A stretch of DNA of 64,000 nt. It comes from Glycine soja (Eukaryota; Streptophyta; Magnoliopsida; Fabales; Fabaceae). The stretch's first letter is position 1, and every line of letters begins with the position of its first letter. Made by a program: the position numbers and the translations under genes. Under the pieces are notes generated by a model, which ran no database searches, was not told where the DNA came from, and saw nothing but the letters and a program-made list of their open reading frames with translations. Location: positions 24,606,685 through 24,670,684 of the forward strand of contig NC_041003.1 in assembly GCF_004193775.1 (NCBI RefSeq), read 5' to 3'. This document shows positions 45,417 through 54,753 of the stretch, piece after piece.

Positions 45417-46700
45417 TGTAGGTTTCACATCTATAAAAGAGTTCGTTTCCACAGGAACTTGAGTTTACTTAATTTATTCAGATAAAGGTTATCAGTTCAA
45501 TAGTTATATACAAATTTAATCGAATGTCATTGGTTTTGGTTTAACTAACTAAAGACAACTTAAAGTAAAAGAATAGTAAAAATAACAAAAATACGTAAAT
45601 TACGAAAATGATAATAACTTAAATTAATTTAAGAAAACATAGGATCGGATTTCATTGTTCATACCCTTAGTATCCTAATAAGATTAACATCTATGAATCA
45701 TTTTCCAACATTACTGATGCACACATTAAGTTATCCCAAGTCAATCCTTCGCACTTAGAACCTAAGAATATTTACTAAATATTGATCCCTCGCATATGCA
45801 GTAAATACCCCAGCATTACAATTATATTATTGTGCTTTTTGCAATCAAAAAATTATACTCTATTCCTAGCAACGTAACGTAAAGAGTAAAATCATTCAGT
45901 TCAAATTCTAAGATTACTTTCCAGTCTCACTTACAATCCAATTTCATGACACTGGTGATCAAATAGAATCAAGCATTACAAGTAGAATGAAATTACAAAT
46001 AATGAGTAGAAAAGATTCATACATATATAATATCAAAAGGGATACATAATGGTACAAAGATTACATCCAATCCTTAAGAAAAACTAATCGATCATTGTGC
46101 AAAGCACAAGACTAACAAGAGCAATGACGAAGGAAGTGATCCATGGTCACAACTCTACAGCGCCTCGACACCACTTTTCCTCTTCTCCTTCTTTTTCCTG
46201 GCTCTCTCTACATTTTCTCTCTTTCTAGTTCTGCTGGATATCATTTCTCCTTCAACATGCATGACTATTTATAGAAATCAACCAAGGAGAGCAGACAAAT
46301 TCGCCTAGGCGAATTTGTTGCTTACTGGTGAAGGGATTCACTCGCCCAGACAAGTTGCTTGCTTAGGGCTAAAGTAAGATCTTTCGCCCAGGCGAGCTGG
46401 TAGCTAGCCTAGGCGAATATGGGGTCAGAAGTCTTTGTGAAGAGACCATTTTACCCTTCCTTTTGGCTTTGTTTCTGGATCTAAAAAACAACCATCAAAA
46501 CCTACAAAATCATGGATGAATCTTTCATATTTAAACAACAACATTAGTAAATGTACAATATATATATATATATCTATATATATATATATATATATATATA
46601 TAACAACTAGATTTAAGGGAAGTTTATAAGAAAACTATTACAATCGAAAGATAAGTGCTAACAATTTAATCCCAAAAATAACTAAATTTGGCACTTATCA
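45417..46700 (-). mobile_element. Solo LTR G
   Basis: TGTAGGTTTC to GGCACTTATCA, 1,284 bases; minus-strand start TGATAAGTGCCAAATTT is a phrase I know from Athila/Tat-type LTRs. Flanks TTCAT (45412-45416) and CTCAT (46701-46705) are a duplication with one mismatch, and removal rejoins F's third ORF. TATA CTATAAATAG at 46265-46274 (minus), CGCCTAGGCGA array 46300-46420, TA microsatellite 46557-46603. Confidence 0.88.
46300..46420. repeat. CGCCTAGGCGA array in LTR G
   Basis: Perfect palindrome TTCGCCTAGGCGAA at 46310, with CGCCCAGGCGAG, CGCCCAGACAAG and GCCTAGGCGAA versions after it. It lies about 30 bases upstream of the TATA box in element orientation. Confidence 0.85.
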
Positions 46701-47747
46701 CTCATTACCTACATTCTCACTCTGAGGTCAAGTAATCACGCTCAGGTAACTGACGATGATCTATAGATTGTATATGGTCTAAAATTTGGTATCAAGATGA
46801 ATTGGGTACTTTTGATTGAAGACATTATGTTAAAGAGTCGTGGGTTAGTTGACTATGAATTTCCTTATGTCGTGCTTGCCTCAAGATTCATTGACCATTT
46901 CAATGTTGATGTATATAATGAGATAATGGATTTTATCAAAGCATCTCTTGAGATCATCGAAAGCCATCTCAAGAAGCTTGGGATGAGGTTTGTTGACCAT
47001 GAGTGGATTATGGCTGGATAGCCACCAACAACAAAAAATATGGAACAGATGGATGAAGAATCTAAAGTTGAAGCACCAAAAGAGCTTGCACATCAATGAA
47101 GTCCTTTTGAGTCTCTCATGATTCAAAAGATGGATGCTATGCTTCACCTCCATCAAGAGCACTCAGCTGACATTCACAGTACATTGGAGAACATCACTAC
47201 TTGGCTAGAAAACATAGAAACTAGGGTAACCCTTAGTAACCTCCTTAACCCCAATGAAGATGAAGCTTGGCCATGTTTAAGTGCTTGTTGCTATTGTTTG
47301 TTGGTTTGTTATGCTTATGTTATGTTTGTTTTTGTTTATCTTTGTTTGATTAAGAAGTTATGATATCGTTCAGTAACTTGATGATTAAGTTGTAATAGTT
47401 TAATATCAATGAAATGCTATGGCTCTTTCCCTTCAAATTTCTTTTGTTTGTTTTGATTCTATGTATACCTTTTTGCCCTTGTTAATGCCAAAAGGGGGAG
47501 AAAAAACATTAGCATATTACATTGCATTAGTATTTGTTCGGTAGAATATATTGCATTAGCATTGCATCATACTATAATATATATATTTCTATATGTATAT
47601 ATATACCTAATGATGATGATATGAATTGATACTTCTTTTAGTGTTAAGAAACTTTTAGGTTGACTAAGAAAAGCAAGTCTTTACTCTCAAGACTCAGACC
47701 CTCCAAATGCACTCAACGGAAAATTCAAGTTTCACATCATCAAAGCC

Positions 47748-47761
47748 AAAAAGGGGGAGAT
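47748..47761 (+). other. Polypurine tract of element F
   Basis: AAAAAGGGGGAGAT directly before LTR start TGTTAGAG. Further AAAGGGGGAGA (47490) and TAGGGGGAGA (47771) copies are close by. 47364-47747 otherwise holds no gene. Confidence 0.85.
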
Positions 47762-48327
47762 TGTTAGAGATAGGGGGAGAAACATGAAGACTTAGCCTTG
47801 AAGCTTGAAGAAGAGCTTGAAGAATTTTTGTGTTTTACATGCGCAACTAACTTGAGTGGAATTTGTATTGATTGTTGTATTATGTGTTGCATCTTAGTCT
47901 TTGTCATTTCATATATGTATCATGCATGATCATGTAGGAGTAAGAAGAAAGTTTCTGAAGCTAGAAAATTTCTTCTAATGTTAAAACTTTCTATTTTAAT
48001 CTATTACAGCCTTACTATAATCGATTACACAAGTTGGTTTAAGCTGGTAGAGAAGTGTCTCGTATAAGTTTAATCGATTACAAGCTTGTAGAAATTGATT
48101 ACTTAATTTTTTTTTGAGACAATGATTGATTTATTCATGAATCTCTGCTTTAATCGATTACCATGTGATATAATTGATTACTTCTCCCTTAAAAAGTGTT
48201 TCAAAAGTTATCAAGAACACATTAATCAATTACATTGAGGATCTAGTCGATTACATTGTTCTTAAAAGTTTTCTAGTTTTCGGGAAGAACACTTTAATTG
48301 ATTGAAATGATAATATAATCGATTAAC
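47762..48327 (+). mobile_element. Copia F 3' LTR, truncated
   Basis: Starts TGTTAGAGATAGGGGGAG after the PPT; includes ATCGATTAC copies (48000-48326). It stops at 48327 where an H LTR starts, and no continuation is found on the other side of H. Confidence 0.8.
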
Positions 48328-49109
48328 TGATGGAAGCTTGCTTGTGGGGCTTCTATGGAGGCTGGATCTTTGAGCTTCAATGAGGTCCTTTAATGGTGAT
48401 TTCTCCACCATGGAGATGTAGCGGAAGACAAAGGAGAAGAGGTGAGAGGAGGCGCCATCCACTAGGGAATAAGCCATGGAAGAAGGAGCTTCACCACCAA
48501 GATGAGCCTTGGATAAGAAGCTTGGAGAGGATGCTTCAATGGAAGAAAAGAAAGAGGGAGAGAAAGAGAGACAGGGGAGCACGTGTCTCCCAAGACTCCC
48601 ATTCATCAAAGTTACAACAAGTGTTACATATGCTTCTATTTATAGACTAGGTAGCTTCCTTGAGAAGCTTTCTTGAGAAAACTTCCTTGAGAAGCTAGAG
48701 CTTAGCTACACACACCCCTCTAATAACTAATCTCACCTCCTTGAGAAGCTTCCTTGAGAAGATTCCTAAAGAAGCTAGAGCTTAGCTACACACACCCCCT
48801 ATAATAGCTAAGCTCTCCCCCATGCCAAAATACATGAAAATATAAAAAAAAGTCCCTACTACAAAGACTACTCGAAATGCCCTGAAATACAAGGCTAAAA
48901 CCCTATACTACTAGAATGGCCAAAATACAAGGCCCAAAAGAAGGAAAAACCTATTCTAATATTTACAAAGAAGAGAGGACCCAACCTTGGTCCATGGGCT
49001 CAAAAATCTACCCTGGGGTTCATGAGAACCCCAAGGCCTTCTTTAGCAGCTCTAGCCTAATCCTCTTGGAGTCTTCTATCCAATACCCTTGGGGGGTAGG
49101 ATATCATCA
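48328..49109 (-). mobile_element. Element H 3' LTR
   Basis: TGATGGAAGC to GGATATCATCA, 782 bases, with the minus-strand purine tract GGTGGAGGGGA (49110-49122) against it. TATA at 48636-48645 and GAAGCTTC repeats on its upstream side. Confidence 0.9.
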
Positions 49110-49423
49110 TCCCCTCCACCTTGGAAAGCATTTGACCTCAAATCCCGAGGTTCTTCATATTCTGGGCTCCTTCCCTCGACACCTGTAAAAAGAATAAAAA
49201 CATATGTATTAGTGGTGTTGGGTTTGTTAGAGTAGGGTAAGGTCTGAAAACCCCTTTCATGGACATCTTCCCATGAGGGAACATTGTTCCTCACCAACTC
49301 AATGAGTGGTGCTACAAGTATAGAAAAATATGGGGCAAACCTTTTGTAAAAGTCTGTTAAGCCATGGCAGCCCCAGATTTTCCTTATACTTGGTGGAGTG
49401 GGCCAATCAAGAATGACCTTTAT
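49110..49423 (-). pseudogene. Element H pol remnants after the long ORF
   Basis: Minus strand: RT connection fragment (VRNNVPSWEDVHERGFQTL) then, after a deletion, a pol C-terminal tail (VEGRSPEYEEPRDLRSNAFQ, GGGDDD) as found at the end of chromovirus polyproteins. The RNase H and integrase cores are missing between the two. Confidence 0.75.
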
Positions 49424-50566
49424 TCACTTAGGGTCTGTGGGAACCCCTTGACCACTATTTAAAAAATTAAGGAAAGTAATGCAATAAAGCATACCTTTTT
49501 CTGTATCTTTATGTTGATTGTTCCTACAAAAAAATACGACAAACCTAAGGTGTCCCATATAAGCACCTAAGTTTGTATTAAAACCAAAAATAAGATCAAA
49601 CCTACCTAATGAGTCCCTATGTACATGAATCATGAAGATGTTGGGTGCATGAGTGATTTTACAAAAGAGGGTTGCAACACTCAACACATTCATCATATCA
49701 CTTATTTTAGGGATTTGGTGCCTAATAATACCTATTTCGGGCACCAACAAAGCACAAGGATTTAAGCTCTTATGAACCAAATCCTCATCCAACAACTCCT
49801 TTACTTGAGGAATAACCTCAAGCCCAAGAGGTGTGGCAAAGCTAACAAGTGTCTTTTTACAAAGGAGAAGAAGTGGAGGTTGTCTAAGAGGGGAAGTTTC
49901 TTTAATATTTGTCTTTATTTCAAAATGACTTTCCTTCTTAGCTAACCTCTTGGAGGAGACACATACCTCCTTACACTCCTCCTTAACCATTAAAGGTTGT
50001 CCTTCTTCATGGGGGTAGATTTCTTCACTAGATTTTTCCCTTTCTGCTTCTTCACTTTTTGTAGAGGAAGGTGAAATAGTAGCCTTATCTTGGCTACTAT
50101 AAATGTCTTTGCCCCTCATAATCATGGTTTTCTTGGTGGGGCATTGAGAAGTAATGTGCCTTCTTCCAAGACATTTAAAGCACTTTATGGAGCTAGTCTT
50201 CTCTTGCATACTAGCCTTAAGGGGTTGTTTTTCTATTGTCTTCCCCTTATCATCTTTGGGCTTAGAAGGTGTAACCTCTAGTATGCCTTGACCTTGGTCT
50301 TTCTTTGGATAAGAGTAAGAGCCATAAGATTTTGAAGTAGACTTCCTTTTAAGTTGTTGCTCTACCCTTATTTCCCAATCTAAGTTAGCCTCTACATTGT
50401 CCTTCCCATGGAAGTATGGGAGGTTAATGTTAGCCTCTTGAGGCTTTCTTTCCTTTTCTCTCCTATGGGAGTGAGGTCTAAGATGTGACATATGCCTTCC
50501 TTCGTAATAGTAACGAAGTTCTTCACCTAGGGCTCTTGCAAGAGTTATGACTACTATAGGAGGCAT
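49424..50566 (-). CDS. Element H Gag with fused RT remnant, 380 codons open
   Basis: Minus strand. Gag part: NLPYFHGKDNVEANLDWEIR, a zinc knuckle CFKCLGRRHITSQC, and KKTMIMRGKDIYSSQDKAT, chromovirus-like (CRM/Reina type by my reading). The frame then passes without a stop into shortened RT: VKELLDEDLVHKSLNPCALL, HQIPKISDMMNVLSVATLFC, and MLYCITFLNFLNSGQGVPTD. The RT fingers and YxDD region are deleted, so no polymerase activity is possible. The natural gag start is probably ATG 50693 in another frame (MERKTREKRKRKERVEEISQ), with a frameshift near 50545. An ORF this long across several deletions may be chance or may mean a Gag-only element that uses partner enzymes. Confidence 0.8.
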   Translation of the reverse strand: MPPIVVITLARALGEELRYYYEGRHMSHLRPHSHRREKERKPQEANINLPYFHGKDNVEANLDWEIRVEQQLKRKSTSKSYGSYSYPKKDQGQGILEVTPSKPKDDKGKTIEKQPLKASMQEKTSSIKCFKCLGRRHITSQCPTKKTMIMRGKDIYSSQDKATISPSSTKSEEAEREKSSEEIYPHEEGQPLMVKEECKEVCVSSKRLAKKESHFEIKTNIKETSPLRQPPLLLLCKKTLVSFATPLGLEVIPQVKELLDEDLVHKSLNPCALLVPEIGIIRHQIPKISDMMNVLSVATLFCKITHAPNIFMIHVHRDSLGRFDLIFGFNTNLGAYMGHLRFVVFFCRNNQHKDTEKGMLYCITFLNFLNSGQGVPTDPK

Positions 50567-52648
50567 GTTTTTCTCTTTTCATTTCTTTCATTATTTTTCT
50601 TCTTTCATCCTCTCTTATTTTCTTTCTTTCATCTTGACTTATTTCTTCCACTCTTTCTTTCCTTTTTCTTTTCTCTCTTGTTTTTCTTTCCATAACTTGA
50701 GGGAACTCAACACACCTAAGATTCTAGATAAAGGGTCTTTATGACTAGTACCCTCGCCATTAACACTAGATGAATGATGACTCATGTTGGTTCCTAAGTT
50801 GTGGTTCTTTCTTGTTGGAGGTTTGAAAATAAAAGGTAAAAGAAACTATGGTTGAAACTAGCCAAAATAAACACTAAAAGAGGTGTGAAAGATAAGGTAA
50901 TATACTAATTGATAAAATGCAAGCTATCTAGGCGGTTTGACAATGGAAGGTAAAAGAAATAAGCTATGAAAGTAAGAAAGAAATGTAAACTAGGCGAATC
51001 CTAAGAGTGTTTGGATGACCACAGTCAAGGTTCCCAACAAAGCACTCACTATCCTAAGGAAAAATTGCCTAAAATTATTACACACAAATGGAAGTTTGGT
51101 GACCTATTGGAGAGTCCCAACACACTTCCAATGTAAGGCCTTTTTCTTACAAAACTTGAAAGTAATGAAGGTAAGTAAATTGCAAATTACAAAATTACAA
51201 GACGATCCTCAATTTTGGTGGTTGTTCTCTCTTTGGTGATTCACTCAATTTGGAGTGCTTCTTAGTCCAATAGCTCTTAAGGTGGTTGGCCCCTTTCTTC
51301 TTGACTCAAATTCTTCAAGGGATGGCACCAATCCTCCTTTCCAATTCCCTATATGGCAACTCACAAACAAGGAAACAAAGAGACAAGCAATAACCAAAGA
51401 CCAAAAATAAATGAAATGAAAGCTAAACAATTGGATTTTTGACAAGACAATTTTTCAAGGATTATTCAACAGTTAAAGCAATGAAAAGGACATAGAAGCA
51501 AGCTAGGACTCAAAGAGAAACTTAGAATGGCTCTAGAGTAGAGTAAAAAAAACTAAACAAAAATGACTCAAAAAACCTCTAGCTTTGGCACTTGTTTTCA
51601 CACTAATTTTCAATTGAAATTTCAAATTATAGAATAAATTTTGAGCCAAAACAACAAGCACACTTCCCTTTGACCTTTTTTTTTTTCTGGATACTGATTT
51701 TCCTACCAACTTGTGTGGTTTTTCATATTTTTTCCTTTTATTCTCATCACTTGTTTCTTTTTTTAATAACTTTTGTCCAGATGCCTAGAGAATTCAGTAA
51801 AAATTTCAGCTCAAAATTCGAAGTAACCAATTCTCAGTAATTTTTACAAGTTTGTATGTGCAAGCTGCCAACATCAACGATTTTTTTTAAGCATGGTATA
51901 TTGATTGCCTCAGGCTTACTTTCAACCTTCCTATGTATGTTGAACTCACTAGGATTGTTTACCACAGTTTTAGGAGTTCAATATTCACTTAGGATCAACA
52001 TTTCAGCCAGCAATTCAATGACCAAAACTCAAATTCACAATAGACACAATCATAAGGAAACCTAAAAGTTCAAGAAAAGGTTCACAATCAAAGACTCTCT
52101 AAGAATTTTGCATGAACATGTTAAGGACTAATTAACATGAAAGATTTGACTCAAATCAAATAATAGGCTAAAAGAATTTCATACACTCATGAGCAAATGA
52201 GTTAGACAAAGAAACAAGAAAATAAAATTCAGCACAACATAAGAAATCTTATGTGACAAGTTTCATGACTAGACATGACTTCTATGACAAAACTACAATA
52301 GGTGAACAAGTCACTCTAGATTTTTGAGGTTTTCTTCTACTTTAATATTTTTGTAAGAATTTTATGGTTTAGGTTTCAGCCACAAAAAATAACAAGACAA
52401 AACTCAAAGGAACCTAAACTCAACACAATTCATGGTTCAAGAACAAGAACAAGAAATTTGAACCATAGAAAAAAAATCTAGCTTCTATAGCAAGTTTAAT
52501 CAGTGAAAACTCTAAAGAATCATGTTAACAACATTTAGCACAAGACATTTGAGGAGATACATTTAGAAAAAATGAAGAAAAAACAATGGAAGAGAATGCA
52601 AAGCAAAAAATTAATGGAGGTTTAAGGAGCACCTACTTGAAACTCTTG
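50567..52648 (-). other. Element H leader
   Basis: 50567-50693 is the Lys/Glu/Arg-rich frameshifted Gag start. The remaining 1.95 kb to the PBS is A-rich on the plus strand with no coding signal that I can find. Confidence 0.7.
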
Positions 52649-52662
52649 TGCTCTGATTACCA
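52649..52662 (-). other. Primer binding site of element H
   Basis: Minus strand TGGTAATCAGAGCA: initiator tRNA-Met PBS with one extra A, two bases from the LTR. Confidence 0.85.
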
Positions 52663-52664
52663 CT

Positions 52665-53554
52665 TGATGGAAGCTTGCTTGTGGGGCTTCTATTTAGGCT
52701 GGATCTTTGAGCTTCAATGAGGTCCTTTAATGGTGATTTTCCACCATGGAGATGCAGCGGAAGACAAAGGAGAAGAGGTGAGAGGAGGCGCCATCCACTA
52801 GGGAATAAGCCATGGAAGAAGGAGCTTCACCACCAAGATGAGCCTTGGATAAGAAGCTTGGAGAGGATGCTTCAATGGCGGAAAAGAAAGAGGGGGGAGC
52901 ACGAAATTGAAGGAAGAAAAAGGGAGAGAAGTTGAACTTTGAGTTGTGTCTCACAAGACTCCCATTCATCAAAGTTACAACAAGTGTTACACATGCTTCT
53001 ATTTATAGACTAGGTAGCTTCCTTGAGAAGCTTTCTTGAGAAAACTTTCTTGAGAAGCTTCTTTGAGAAAACTTCCTTGAGAAGCTAGAGCTTAGCTACA
53101 CACACCCCTCTCATAACTAAGCTCACCTCCTTGAGAAGCTTCCTTAAGAAGATTCCTAACGAAGCTAGAGCTTAGCTACACATACCTCTCTAATAGCTAA
53201 GCTCACCTCCTTGAGATGAGAAGCTAGAGCTTAGCTACACACCCCCTATAATAGCTAAGCTTACCCCCATGACAAAAAACATGAAAATACAAAAAAAAGT
53301 CCTTACTAGAAAGACTACTCAAAATGCCCCGAAATACAAGGCTAAAACCCTATACTACTAGAATGGCAAAATACAAGGCCTAGACGAAGGAAAAACTTAT
53401 TCTAATATTTACAAAGATAAGTGGGCTCATACTTAGCCCATGGGCTCGAAATCTACCCTAAGGCTCATGAGAACCCTAGGGCCTTCCCTTGGATCTCTAG
53501 CCCAATCTACTTGGAGGCTTCTACCTAATGCCCTTGTGAGGTAGGATTACATCA
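52665..53554 (-). mobile_element. Element H 5' LTR
   Basis: TGATGGAAGC to GGATTACATCA, 890 bases, PBS on its left. Longer than the 3' LTR by about 110 bases, mostly in the GAAGCTTC repeat part. TATA at 52999-53008. Confidence 0.92.
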
Positions 53555-54753
53555 GTACCTTAGTCTATTTTTCTTAGGTTGGAACTGAGATTGCTTGTAA
53601 GAATTCTATTTTCATAGTTAAAATCTAATTCGGGTTTGGATTAGATAATTGGATTAGCTTCTCTAGAGATAGAGAGTGAACCAGTAAAAAATCGATGTAC
53701 TTCTTCTTGAGGTTTAGATTCTATTTGGGTTATTATTGATAGACTGACTAAGTCTGCTCATTTCATTCCCATTAATATCATATTTTCCTTGGAGAAGTTG
53801 ACCTACCTATATATAAGTGAGATTGTCAAATTGCATGGTGTGCCATCAGGCATAGTATCTGATAGAGATCCTAGATTTACCTCTAGATTTTTGGAGAGCT
53901 TGAACAGAGCATTGGGAACCAAGCTTAGACTAAGTTTAGCCTAGCATCCTCAGACTGATGGCCAAACTGAACGGACCATTCATTCATTGGAGGACCTTTT
54001 GAGGGCGTGTGTTTTAGAGCAAAAAGGAAGTTGGGAGAGTTGTCTTCCATTGATAGAGTTCACTTATAATAAAAGTTTTCATTCTACGATTGGCATGGCT
54101 CCCTATGAAGCTTTGTATGGTAGAAGGTGTAGGACACCCCTATGTTGGTTAGAGCCTGGAAAAGACCTCACCTTAGGACCGGAAGTGGTACAACAAACCA
54201 CCGAGAAAGTCAAGTTAATCCAGGAAAGGATGAGGACTGCTCAGAGTAGGCAGAAACGTTATCATGATAAGTGAAGGAAAGATCTGGAATTCGAGGTTGG
54301 TGATCATGTATTCTTGAGAGTCACTCCGTGGACTGGGGTTGGTCGAGCATTGAAATCCCGAAAACTCACACCTTGCTTTATTGGTCCTTTCCAAGTTCTT
54401 AGGAGAGTTGGCCCTGTGGCATTCCAAATTGCATTACCCCCCGTCTCTTTCTAATCTTCACAATGTCTTTCATAACTCCGTAAGTATATCCGTGATCCAT
54501 CCCATGTGATAGAATTGGATGATGTACAAGTGAAGGAGAATTTGACATATGAAACATCATTGCCTTTGAGGATCAAGGATAGGCGAAAAAAACACATAGG
54601 AGGGAAAGAGATTCTATTGGTCAAGGTGATCTGGGGAGGTGCATCAGGAGAAGATGCCACGTGGGAACTAGAGAGTTAGATGCAAGAAGCTCATCCATTC
54701 TTGTTTGAGTAAGGTAAATTTCGAGGATGAAAGTTTTAAAAGGGTGGGAGAGT
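53555..54753 (+). pseudogene. Chromovirus J integrase and chromodomain
   Basis: 53555-53730 is unclear. From about 53735: [16 protein letters not shown] with the first catalytic Asp, [16 protein letters not shown] with the second, a stop where Trp/Gln stood (53941), HPQTDGQTERTIHSLEDLLR with the Glu, then APYEALYGRRCRTPLCW. After a stop at 54271 come FEVGDHVFLRVTPW and GPFQVLRRVGPVAFQIALPP. The end (VKVIWGGASGEDATWELES) is a chromodomain. Tekay/Del type. The 5' part is missing at the H junction. A purine tract (AAAAGGGTGGGAGAGT, 54738-54753) precedes the LTR. Confidence 0.92.

Larger units (their letters stand above)
44855..47363 (+). pseudogene. Element F third ORF (putative plant transposon protein / env-position ORF)
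   Basis: The expected start near 44855 reads ATC instead of ATG, followed by a basic N-terminus (PPKIRRKPRLPRGSK). After frameshifts and stops the core is open at 45187 (MVIDTDVWKEVARLDMGGVR, then NLRNRLGVGGLTAEDKMLVY). Solo LTR G splits it at 45416; it resumes at 46706 with YILTLRSSNHAQ and MNWVLLIEDIMLKSRGL. The C-terminal part has a coiled-coil-like stretch (about 47130-47235) and then a hydrophobic segment (CCYCLLVCYAYVMFVFVYL, about 47285-47340). Coil plus membrane segment in this place is the layout described for SIRE env-like proteins. Shares its core with element A's third ORF. Confidence 0.65.
48328..53554 (-). mobile_element. Element H, deletion derivative of a chromovirus
   Basis: Two H-family LTRs in the same orientation, minus-strand PBS and PPT at the right places, and a Gag/RT-remnant ORF between them. 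RNase H and most of integrase are gone, so it is non-autonomous. Flanks TTAAC (48323-48327) and GTACC (53555-53559) do not match, and the left flank is copia F while the right flank is chromovirus J, which points to recombination between two H copies. Confidence 0.88.
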
